Shown one piece after another: positions 30,788 to 37,629 of a DNA stretch of 39,735 nt. The notes under the pieces are model-generated. The model was not told the origin of the DNA. It did no database searches and worked only from the letters and a program-made list of their open reading frames with translations. This stretch comes from an uncultured Collinsella sp. (lineage in GTDB: Bacteria; Actinomycetota; Coriobacteriia; Coriobacteriales; Coriobacteriaceae): contig CABSNF010000008.1 of assembly GCA_902478995.1 (NCBI GenBank), forward strand, positions 1-39,735, read 5' to 3'. The translations under genes and the position numbers were made by a program. Positions within the stretch are counted from its first letter, which is position 1, and each line of letters begins with the position of its first letter.

Positions 30788-31918
30788 ATGCCCAACAAAC
30801 CCGTGAAGATCATCATGCTTACCGGATACCTCGGTGCCGGCAAGACCACGCTGCTCAACCACATCCTCGCTAACGACGGCGGCATCCGCGCCGCCGTGAT
30901 TGTCAACGACATCGGCGAAATCAACGTCGATGCCAGCCTCATCGCTGACGGCGGCCTTTCCGAGACCGACGACCTCATCCCGCTCACCAACGGCTGCATC
31001 TGCTGCACGCTTTCGGATGACCTGGCCAACCAGCTGCAGGGCATCGCCGATTCGGGCAACTTCGACTACATCATCATCGAGGCCTCGGGCATTTGCGAGC
31101 CCATCCCCATCGCCTACACCATCTCGAGCTTCTGCGACGAGGCCAAGGTGGGCGGCGAGCCCAAGCTTGCGCTCGACAACATCGTGGCCGTGGTCGACTG
31201 CGCCCGCATGTACGACGAGTTCAACGGCGGCCGCGACCTGCTGGCAGAGGATATCGACGAGGACGACATCGAGAGCCTGCTCATCCAGCAGATCGAGTTC
31301 TGCTCCACGCTGATCCTCAATAAGACCGATACCGTGACGCCCGAGCAGATCGCCGAGCTCAAGGCCATCGTGCGCAGCCTGCAGAAAGACGCCGTGATCG
31401 TCGAGGCCCAAAACGGCGAGGTTGCCGTGGAGGAACTGCTCGATACCGACCGCTTCGACTTTATGCGCGCCTACAACTCCGCTGCCTGGATCGAGGCCAT
31501 GGAGCATCCCGAGGAGCACGACGACCCCGAGGTGCTCGAGTACGACATCGAGACCTTTGTTTACTCGCGCCGCAAGCCGTTTGACCTGCAGAAGTTCACC
31601 GATTTTGTTGAGCAGGAGTGGCCCGACGAGGTCATCCGCGTCAAGGGTCCGCTGTGGCAGACCGGCGATCCGGACATGTGCTACATGTTCGAGCAGGCTG
31701 GCCACCAGATGCGCCTGATGGAGAACGGCCTGTTCGTTGACTCGGCACCCGAGGGCGAGAAGCAGAAGATCATCGACGAGAACCCCGAGATCATGCAAAT
31801 TTGGGACGACGAGACGGGCGACCGCATGACGAGCCTGTGCATCATCGGCCGTCACATGGACAAGGATGCGCTCATCGCCTCCCTCGATGCCTGCCTGACC
31901 GACTGGCACCGCGCCTAG
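30788..31918 (+). CDS. COG0523 (CobW/ZNG1-type) metal-chaperone GTPase
   Basis: A 376-residue GTPase that delivers metal ions to target proteins; family members handle zinc, nickel or cobalt. Walker A is TGYLGAGKTTLLNH, the metal-binding CxCC is in NGCICCTLSDD, and the GTP-specific NKTD is present. The C-terminal CobW_C domain starts near ETFVYSRRKPFDLQKF. The ATG at 30788 has AAAGGAGG four bases upstream; the frame open before it is not part of the gene. It is a single gene between the ArsC-like gene and trmL, ending at a GGGACAG hairpin followed by TTTTT that probably terminates it. No zinc-responsive box is obvious in the short leader. Confidence 0.9.
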   Translation: MPNKPVKIIMLTGYLGAGKTTLLNHILANDGGIRAAVIVNDIGEINVDASLIADGGLSETDDLIPLTNGCICCTLSDDLANQLQGIADSGNFDYIIIEASGICEPIPIAYTISSFCDEAKVGGEPKLALDNIVAVVDCARMYDEFNGGRDLLAEDIDEDDIESLLIQQIEFCSTLILNKTDTVTPEQIAELKAIVRSLQKDAVIVEAQNGEVAVEELLDTDRFDFMRAYNSAAWIEAMEHPEEHDDPEVLEYDIETFVYSRRKPFDLQKFTDFVEQEWPDEVIRVKGPLWQTGDPDMCYMFEQAGHQMRLMENGLFVDSAPEGEKQKIIDENPEIMQIWDDETGDRMTSLCIIGRHMDKDALIASLDACLTDWHRA

Positions 31919-31957
31919 GTTTATCCAAGCGGGTATTTGTCCGCCTACGTAACCGCC

Positions 31958-31996
31958 AAACCACCACGAAGGTGCCTGTCCCCTTCGTGGTGGTTT
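31958..31996. repeat. GGGACAG hairpin repeat, copy b, also a terminator
   Basis: AAACCACCACGAAG and CTTCGTGGTGGTTT form a 14-bp perfect stem around a loop that reads, on the minus strand, GGGGACAGGCACC. It lies 39 bp after the GTPase stop and is followed by TTTTC, so it can end that transcript. The arms are unlike those of the other copies. Confidence 0.8.
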
Positions 31997-32019
31997 TTCG
32001 TTCTGATCCAAGGAGATTC

Positions 32020-32619
32020 ATGTTCAACATCGTGCTGTATGCGCCCGAGATTCCGGCCAATACGGGCAATATCGGCCGCACCTGCGTGGTCACCGGCGCC
32101 CGTCTGCATCTGGTGGAGCCACTGGGCTTTTCGCTCGACGACAAGACAGTACGTCGCGCCGGCCTGGGCTACTGGCAAAACTTGGAAGTGACGACCTATG
32201 CCGGCTGGGAGGATTTCCTTGCGCGCAACGGCCTCTCCCCTGCCGACGAGCGTCTGCATCTGCTGACCAAAAAGGCACGCCGCACCTATGCGCAGAGTAC
32301 CTACCGCGATGGCGACTATTTGGTCTTTGGCAGCGAGAGCTCGGGCATTCCCGAGTCACTGCTTGCCGCGGCGCCCGAGCGCTGCGAGCGCATCCCGATG
32401 CTGCGCGATTGCGACTCGCTCGATAACGCCGAGGCATGGGAAGCCCACGAGGAATCACTCGGGCATACCGAGGACAGCCATGAGGCCATCCTTCAACAGG
32501 ATATCTGCGGCAACTTCGTCAACCCGGACGACTACCGCATCAGCGCACTCAACCTCTCCAACAGCGCCGCCATCGTCCTCTACGAGGCCCTGCGCCAAAC
32601 AGGCTTTGCCGGCATGTGA
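32020..32619 (+). CDS. trmL: tRNA (cytidine/uridine-34-2'-O)-methyltransferase
   Basis: A 199-residue SPOUT-class enzyme that 2'-O-methylates the wobble base 34 of tRNA-Leu isoacceptors. MFNIVLYAPEIPANTGNIGRTC is the classic TrmL start. LVEPLGFSLDD, VFGSESSGIP and ALNLSNSAAIVLYEAL are the knot-forming blocks that bind SAM. It has AAGGAG four bases upstream of the ATG. A region of about 30 residues before the last block (EEHEESLGHTED) is longer than in the E. coli protein. The last codon and stop, ATG TGA, fall inside a GGGACAG-type repeat, so the C-terminus (GFAGM) may have been set by insertion of that element. Confidence 0.93.
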   Translation: MFNIVLYAPEIPANTGNIGRTCVVTGARLHLVEPLGFSLDDKTVRRAGLGYWQNLEVTTYAGWEDFLARNGLSPADERLHLLTKKARRTYAQSTYRDGDYLVFGSESSGIPESLLAAAPERCERIPMLRDCDSLDNAEAWEAHEESLGHTEDSHEAILQQDICGNFVNPDDYRISALNLSNSAAIVLYEALRQTGFAGM

Positions 32620-32643
32620 CAAAGGGACTGACCCTTTGTCACA
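32615..32643. repeat. GGGAC hairpin repeat, copy c, overlapping the trmL stop
   Basis: TGTGACAAAGGG and CCCTTTGTCACA form a 12-bp perfect stem with a 5-nt loop ACTGA. The left arm contains the trmL stop TGA (32617-32619). It is nearly identical to copy e at 37597, which overlaps the stop of the TetM-like gene in the same relative direction. Confidence 0.82.
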
Positions 32644-32715
32644 TTCAAGCGCCACGCCGACGGCACACACGCCTAATTGATGCTCTAGATAAAGAGCCCT
32701 CACTTTTAATCAGAA

Positions 32716-32739
32716 TTAACTAAAGTAAAATGAAGTTAA
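32716..32739. promoter_or_regulatory. AT-rich dyad upstream of ATPase 1
   Basis: TTAACT (32716-32721) and AGTTAA (32734-32739) form an inverted repeat with a 12-bp spacer in an AT-rich patch (about 32701-32741) that stands out from the GC-rich surroundings. It lies 25-48 bp upstream of the GTG start, a plausible operator or promoter place; the element is short. Confidence 0.4.
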
Positions 32740-32763
32740 ACGGTGGTGTGAAAGGAGAGCTTT

Positions 32764-33864
32764 GTGAAATATCTCGAGAACCCGTTTACCCCCAGTTTTG
32801 GTGAGGTTCCTGCCCATCTCGCTGGCAGACAACAGATTATTCGGGATTTGGACCGTGCCTTCTTGAGCCAGCGCAGGCGCCCAGAATTGACCTCGATCTT
32901 CTCAGGCGCGCGTGGAACCGGTAAAACCGCTCTCATGTCGTCGCTCGCGACAAGGGCGGAATCCCACGGCTGGATAGCCGTAAAGACGACCGCGCTCTCG
33001 GGAATGCTTGAGGAAATCGAGTTCGGGGCGAAACGTGCTGCAGGTCATCTCATCGACCCGTCTAAGAACTTCGAAGTCACTGGGCTTGGAATTGCACCGC
33101 TCGGCAGCATTGAGGTCAATCGCGTTCACGATGCCTCAACCTGGCGTTATCGCATGAGCGATATCATCGACCAGCTCAACGGGGCCGGTACCGGTCTGCT
33201 CGTCACGGTTGACGAGGTGGACCCGACACTCGACGAGATGATTCAGCTCGCAGCGACGTATCAGCACTTTGTGACCGATGGGAAACGCGTCGCCCTGCTC
33301 ATGGCGGGACTTCCCAACAACGTATCGACGTTGTTGAACCACAAGACGGTCTCGTTCCTTCGCCGCGCCCAACAATATCATCTGGGTCGCATTGCCGACT
33401 ATGACGTACGCGAGGCCTTGATTCGCACGATCCAGGAAAACGATCGCCTGGCAGATGCCGAGGGAATCGATAGAGCCGTTCGCTCGATCTCTGGTTTTCC
33501 CTTCCTATTGCAACTCGTAGGCTACCGTGCCTGGGATCTCACAAGCGATTCGAAGGAAATCTCGTCGCGCGACTTTGACCTGGGAATCAAAATCGCGCGC
33601 GACGAGATGGACGACCGAATCCTCGCGGCAACCTATCGGGAACTCACTGCAGAGGACAAGCGATTCCTCATCGCCATGCTCGATGACGAGGAAGAGTCCA
33701 CCACCGCCGACCTTGTCGAGCGCCTTAAGCGTTCGCCGCAGCAGGTCTCCCGCTACCGACGCCGCATGATAGATGCCGGCATCATCGGGGAACGAGGACG
33801 AGGGCTCGTCGCATTTGAATTGCCATTCTTCCGCGACTATCTCGCGGCTCAATGCGTGAAATAG
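32764..33864 (+). CDS. P-loop ATPase with C-terminal winged helix, copy 1
   Basis: A 366-residue AAA+/STAND-type ATPase of the kind common in archaea and some bacteria (Orc1/Cdc6-like N-terminus). Residues 6-20 NPFTPSFGEVPAHLAGR is the family start. Walker A is GARGTGKT near residue 47, Walker B is VTVDEVDP, and a sensor-1-like LLMAGLPN follows. SFLRRAQQYHLG is shared with the ATPase at 36411. The last 80 residues resemble a winged helix (EDKRFLIAMLDDEEE, TADLVERLKRSPQQVSRYRR) for DNA binding. The start is GTG with AAAGGAGA upstream. It is bordered by GGGAC repeats c and d and is convergent with uvrA. The function is not known; roles in DNA maintenance or toxin-antitoxin-like control are possible. 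Confidence 0.83.
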   Translation: MKYLENPFTPSFGEVPAHLAGRQQIIRDLDRAFLSQRRRPELTSIFSGARGTGKTALMSSLATRAESHGWIAVKTTALSGMLEEIEFGAKRAAGHLIDPSKNFEVTGLGIAPLGSIEVNRVHDASTWRYRMSDIIDQLNGAGTGLLVTVDEVDPTLDEMIQLAATYQHFVTDGKRVALLMAGLPNNVSTLLNHKTVSFLRRAQQYHLGRIADYDVREALIRTIQENDRLADAEGIDRAVRSISGFPFLLQLVGYRAWDLTSDSKEISSRDFDLGIKIARDEMDDRILAATYRELTAEDKRFLIAMLDDEEESTTADLVERLKRSPQQVSRYRRRMIDAGIIGERGRGLVAFELPFFRDYLAAQCVK

Positions 33865-33869
33865 GCATC

Positions 33870-33902
33870 AATGAGGCAAAGAGGCTGTCCCTTTGCCTCA
33901 TT
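33870..33902. repeat. GGGACAG hairpin repeat, copy d
   Basis: AATGAGGCAAAG and CTTTGCCTCATT form a 12-bp perfect stem around a loop that reads, on the minus strand, GGACAGCCT. It fills the 40-bp gap between the convergent ATPase 1 and uvrA stops, and may serve as their terminator. Confidence 0.8.
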
Positions 33903-33904
33903 GT

Positions 33905-36418
33905 CTATAGATAGCGACCGGTGATGCTTGCGGGGCAGGCCGCGATGTCACCCGGCGTACCGGCGCAGACGATTTGCCCGCCCGCGTCGCCACCGCCTGG
34001 GCCCATGTCGATCACGTAATCGGCGTTACGGATAAGGTCGAGGTCATGTTCAATCACGATAACCGTGGCGCCTTTGGCAACAAGGCCGTCGAACACACTC
34101 AGCAACACCTGAACATCGAGCGGATGTAGTCCGATTGTGGGCTCGTCGAACACGAATACTGCGTCGTCCTGCACACGTCCCATCTCGCTCGCGAGCTTAA
34201 GGCGCTGCGCCTCGCCGCCCGAGAGCGCCGGCGTGGGCTCACCGAGCGTGAGATAGCCCAAGCCCAGGTCGTGCAAGGTCTGCAAGCGCGTCTGAACCTT
34301 CTTGAGTCCCACCGTGGCGTCGAGGGCCTCGTCCACACTCATGTCCATGAGCTGCGGCAACGTAAGCAGACTCCCGTCCTTGCCCTCGCGATGGATATGC
34401 GAGGCGGCCTCGGCGTAGCGCGAACCACGGCATGCCGGGCAGACAATCTCGACGTCGGGCAAAAACTGCACGTCGAGCGATATCGAGCCCGTGCCATCGC
34501 ACGTAGGGCAACGCAAGGCGCCGGTGTTGTAGCTAAAGGCGCCCGCCTTGTAGCCGGCTGCCTTGGCTTCGGGCGTACGGGCAAAGGCGCGGCGCAGCTC
34601 ATCATGGATGTCGGCATAGGTTGCCACCGTCGAGCGAACATTGGCGCCGATGGGAGTGGCGTCAATCAGGTTGGCGCGCGCGATGCCCTCGACATCTATC
34701 CAACGCACGTGCCCCGGCAGGCGCTCACCAGCTGCCTGCGCCTTAAGCGCCGGAATGAGCGTCTCGAGTACCAACGTCGTCTTACCCGAACCCGAAACGC
34801 CCGTCACCGCGACCAAGCGACCGCGCGGGATATCGACTTCGAGTGGCTTGACGGTATGGATGGTATCGGTCGCCATGCGGATATGGCCCTGGTCGAACAT
34901 TTCCTCGTCAGTCACCTGTGGGCGCAAGCGCTTGGGCTCGGCGCGCAAAAACGGCGCGATACGGCTGTCCTGCGATTGCTCAACCTCGTCTAACGTACCA
35001 GCGGCGATTACGTTGCCGCCGCCTGCTCCGGCAACGGGGCCCATCTCGACCAGATAGTCGGCTTCCGCCAGTACGCGTGTATCGTGGTCGACAACAACCA
35101 CGGTGTTGCCGTCATCCACCAGATCTCGCATCACGCCCACCAAGCCGTCGACATTGGCAGGATGCAAGCCAATCGAGGGCTCGTCCAGCACATAAAGCAC
35201 ACCCGTCGACCGGTTGCGCACCACGCGGGCGAGCTGCACACGCTGGCGCTCACCCGTGGAGAGCGTGGCACCGGCGCGGTCGAGTGAAAGGTAATCGAGA
35301 CCCAGGTCGACCAGACGACGGGCCACGCTCAAAAACGAATCGCAGATATCCGTCGCCATGGGCCGCATCTCGGGCGGCAAGGATGCGGGCACCCCGCGCA
35401 TCCACTCAATCGCCTCGCCCAGCGTCATGGCCGCGGCCTGCGCCAGATTGATACCGCGCACCTGGGGCTGGCGCGCGGCCTCGGAGAGACGCGTGCCGCC
35501 GCAATCACGGCATGCTCCCTCGCGCAAAAAGCGCGCAACGCGTTTTAAGCCCTTATCGTCCTTGACCTTGGCGAGCGCATTTTCGACGGTATAGACGGCG
35601 TTGTAATAGGTGAAGTCGAGCGGAGTGGCGCCCTCACCGTTTTTGGGAACGTAGAGAATGTGCTTCTTAACCGCCGGGCCATGAAACACGATGTCGCGCT
35701 CTTGAGGCGTGAGCTGGTTAAATGGCACGTCGGTGCGCACGCCCATCTCGCCAGCAACCTGCTTCATCAGATCCCACATGAGCGTACCCCAGGGAAGCAC
35801 TGCACCCTCGTTGATGGTCTTTGACTCGTCGGGCACCAGGCTCGCTTCGTCCACCTCGCGCATGACACCGGTGCCGCCGCAGGTAGGGCACGCACCACCG
35901 CTATTGAAAGCCAAATCCTCGGCACTCGGCGCGTAGAACTCGCGGCCGCATATCGGACACGTGAGCGACAGGCCCGCAGCCACGTTAAGGCTCGGCTCCA
36001 CGCGCGCCCCGCAGTGCGGGCACACGTGATGGGCGCAGCGGCTAAAGAGCAGACGCAGGCTGTTGTTGAGCTCGGTCATGGTGCCAAAAGTGGAACGCAC
36101 GCCCGGCACGCTGGGGCGCTGATGCAATGCGAGCGCCGCCGGCACGTGCAAGACCTCATCCACCTGGGCGTGTTCGGCCTGTGTCAGGCGACGTCGAGTA
36201 TAGGTGCTGAGTGCTTCCAAGTAGCGACGCGAACCCTCGGCATAAAGAACCCCCAGCGCCAGCGAACTCTTGCCCGAACCCGACACGCCGGCAATACCCA
36301 CGAGCTTTCCCAGCGGAATATCGATATCGATATCCTTGAGGTTATGGACGCGCGCGCCACGCACCTCGATAGCCTGCGGGCTCATCTTCTGTTCCGTCAC
36401 CTTTATCACCCTACTCAT
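33905..36418 (-). CDS. uvrA: Class II UvrA-like excinuclease ATPase
   Basis: An 837-residue ABC-type DNA-damage sensor, shorter than the 940 residues of classic UvrA. This fits class II UvrA, which lacks the UvrB-binding domain and is often linked to drug tolerance or secondary repair. The first half has Walker A GVSGSGKSS, zinc-motif Cys pairs (CPHCG, CPICG, CPTCGG, CRDCGG) and signature LSTGERQRVQLARV; LSTGE replaces LSGGE. The second half has GVSGSGKTT, CPTCDGTGS with CPACRG, LSGGEAQRLKLASE, and VFDEPTIGLH. The ATG at 36418 overlaps the stop of the upstream ATPase (ATGAGTAG), suggesting coupled translation; an ATG at 36385 (MSPQAIEV) is another possible start. Convergent with ATPase 1. Confidence 0.88.
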   Translation of the reverse strand: MSRVIKVTEQKMSPQAIEVRGARVHNLKDIDIDIPLGKLVGIAGVSGSGKSSLALGVLYAEGSRRYLEALSTYTRRRLTQAEHAQVDEVLHVPAALALHQRPSVPGVRSTFGTMTELNNSLRLLFSRCAHHVCPHCGARVEPSLNVAAGLSLTCPICGREFYAPSAEDLAFNSGGACPTCGGTGVMREVDEASLVPDESKTINEGAVLPWGTLMWDLMKQVAGEMGVRTDVPFNQLTPQERDIVFHGPAVKKHILYVPKNGEGATPLDFTYYNAVYTVENALAKVKDDKGLKRVARFLREGACRDCGGTRLSEAARQPQVRGINLAQAAAMTLGEAIEWMRGVPASLPPEMRPMATDICDSFLSVARRLVDLGLDYLSLDRAGATLSTGERQRVQLARVVRNRSTGVLYVLDEPSIGLHPANVDGLVGVMRDLVDDGNTVVVVDHDTRVLAEADYLVEMGPVAGAGGGNVIAAGTLDEVEQSQDSRIAPFLRAEPKRLRPQVTDEEMFDQGHIRMATDTIHTVKPLEVDIPRGRLVAVTGVSGSGKTTLVLETLIPALKAQAAGERLPGHVRWIDVEGIARANLIDATPIGANVRSTVATYADIHDELRRAFARTPEAKAAGYKAGAFSYNTGALRCPTCDGTGSISLDVQFLPDVEIVCPACRGSRYAEAASHIHREGKDGSLLTLPQLMDMSVDEALDATVGLKKVQTRLQTLHDLGLGYLTLGEPTPALSGGEAQRLKLASEMGRVQDDAVFVFDEPTIGLHPLDVQVLLSVFDGLVAKGATVIVIEHDLDLIRNADYVIDMGPGGGDAGGQIVCAGTPGDIAACPASITGRYL

Positions 36419-37529
36419 GCCATAAAATGCGGTCGCGGATGTACGCGCCCAGCATGGGCACGGTAAATCGGACGAGGCCGTATCCGGCAGCCTCGATGAC
36501 GCGCTCGCGAATCAGGCTTGCGCGATATTTACTCGCCCAGCTCTGGGTGCGATCGCAGCGCTCAATGATATCCGCCATGCGCGTCGGTTTACCCTCGTCA
36601 GCAGCCATGGCCTCGATAAAGAGGCGTTGCGGACTGCGCAGCCCGTAATACAGAGGCGCGTCAACCGCTTCGTAGAACTCGGAGACGGCATCCGCATGGC
36701 CATCCTCGACATCGCGTTCTTCAATGACCCGCGAGTCACGCCGGACAGCAGCCCGCCACATGTAATATCCCACCAGCTGGACCATATAGGGATGCCCCAT
36801 GCTCCTGCGCGCCGCAAGGTCCGCCGTCCCCGCATCAACGCAAAGACCAGCGCCTTTGACCGTCTGGATATATGAATCGCGCACCTTGGGCAAAGAAATC
36901 GCCCCCAGCGTACGCTGCTGGGCGCGCCGCAAAAACGTCACGCTCGGCTCTTCGAGCAAGTCATCAACCATGCTGGGCAAGCCGGCGAACACTAGCGCAA
37001 GGCCGCGCTGGTCGCTATCGGACAAGCCCGTGGCATCCTGGTCTCCGAGCACCTGCTGATAGAGAACGGCAAGAGCCGCCAGCTCCTCGATAGACGCAGA
37101 TTGAGCCTCGTCAATCGCAAACAGTATGCCCTTGCCTGGACCGAGCTTCTTGAGACGCTCGTTGACCAGCCCTCGCAACGTCTCGCCCTTTGCTCGCGCC
37201 GCCTCGACTGACATCCGCCCAAACGACGGACCGAACTCCATTGACGTCACAACGGGTTTATTCGAGCGAAGCGCGTCGGCCAAGCGGTCGCATAAGCCAA
37301 GCGACGCGGAATCGGAGACAACCGCCCATCCGCGCTCACTAGCCAAACGCTGCAGCTCCCGCAGGAGAACCGTTTTGCCACAGCCGCGGTTTCCCGTAAT
37401 GAGCATGAGCCTGCCCGGCGCTCCGGCGCCGTTATCGAGCCCTTCCTCGAAATCTTCGATGACCGACTCGCGACCGATGAGTATCGGAGGCCGCTTGCCT
37501 GCCGTTGGCTTAAAGGGATTCGGATTCAT
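36411..37529 (-). CDS. P-loop ATPase with C-terminal winged helix, copy 2
   Basis: A 372-residue homologue of ATPase 1. MNPNPFKPTAGKRPPILIGR matches its start, Walker A is GNRGCGKTV, Walker B is FAIDEAQS, and FAGLPSM matches the sensor region. SVTFLRRAQQRTLG is nearly the same as the partner's block. The C-terminal part (RLFIEAMAADEGKPTRMADI, SWASKYRASLIRERVIEAAG) fits a winged helix. GAGGAGG precedes the ATG. Its stop overlaps the uvrA start by eight bases, so the ATPase and UvrA are probably co-translated. Three 10-bp GGTATAA repeats lie upstream, and a GGGAC repeat lies just beyond them. A role in regulating or recruiting UvrA is only inferred from this arrangement. Confidence 0.84.
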   Translation of the reverse strand: MNPNPFKPTAGKRPPILIGRESVIEDFEEGLDNGAGAPGRLMLITGNRGCGKTVLLRELQRLASERGWAVVSDSASLGLCDRLADALRSNKPVVTSMEFGPSFGRMSVEAARAKGETLRGLVNERLKKLGPGKGILFAIDEAQSASIEELAALAVLYQQVLGDQDATGLSDSDQRGLALVFAGLPSMVDDLLEEPSVTFLRRAQQRTLGAISLPKVRDSYIQTVKGAGLCVDAGTADLAARRSMGHPYMVQLVGYYMWRAAVRRDSRVIEERDVEDGHADAVSEFYEAVDAPLYYGLRSPQRLFIEAMAADEGKPTRMADIIERCDRTQSWASKYRASLIRERVIEAAGYGLVRFTVPMLGAYIRDRILWHE

Positions 37530-37564
37530 GTCGGCCTCCTCGGATTGGCAAACCCTGGTAATAG

Positions 37565-37591
37565 TTATACCAACTTATACCGAGTTATACC
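37565..37591. promoter_or_regulatory. Three 10-bp-period GGTATAA direct repeats upstream of ATPase 2
   Basis: TTATACC occurs at 37565-37571, 37575-37581 and 37585-37591; on the minus strand these read GGTATAA with flanks CTC, GTT, CTA. They lie 36-62 bp upstream of the ATPase start. The exact 10-bp period places all copies on the same face of DNA, as expected for a cooperative operator. A -35/-10-like pair (TTGGTA, 18 bp, TATAAC) is contained within. Confidence 0.65.
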
Positions 37592-37596
37592 AATAG

Positions 37597-37629
37597 CATG
37601 TGACAAAGGGGTTGTCCCTTTGTCACATG
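37597..37629. repeat. GGGAC hairpin repeat, copy e, overlapping the stop of the TetM-like gene
   Basis: CATGTGACAAAGGG and CCCTTTGTCACATG form a 14-bp perfect stem with a 5-nt loop. Read on the minus strand it is ATG TGA CAAAGGG; the TGA is the stop of the TetM-like gene. The same ATG TGA CAAAGGG arrangement occurs at the end of trmL (copy c). Confidence 0.85.

Noticed and set aside
32682..32697. GCTCT/AGAGC hairpin upstream of ATPase 1
   Set aside because: The stem is five base pairs with no T-run; likely chance.
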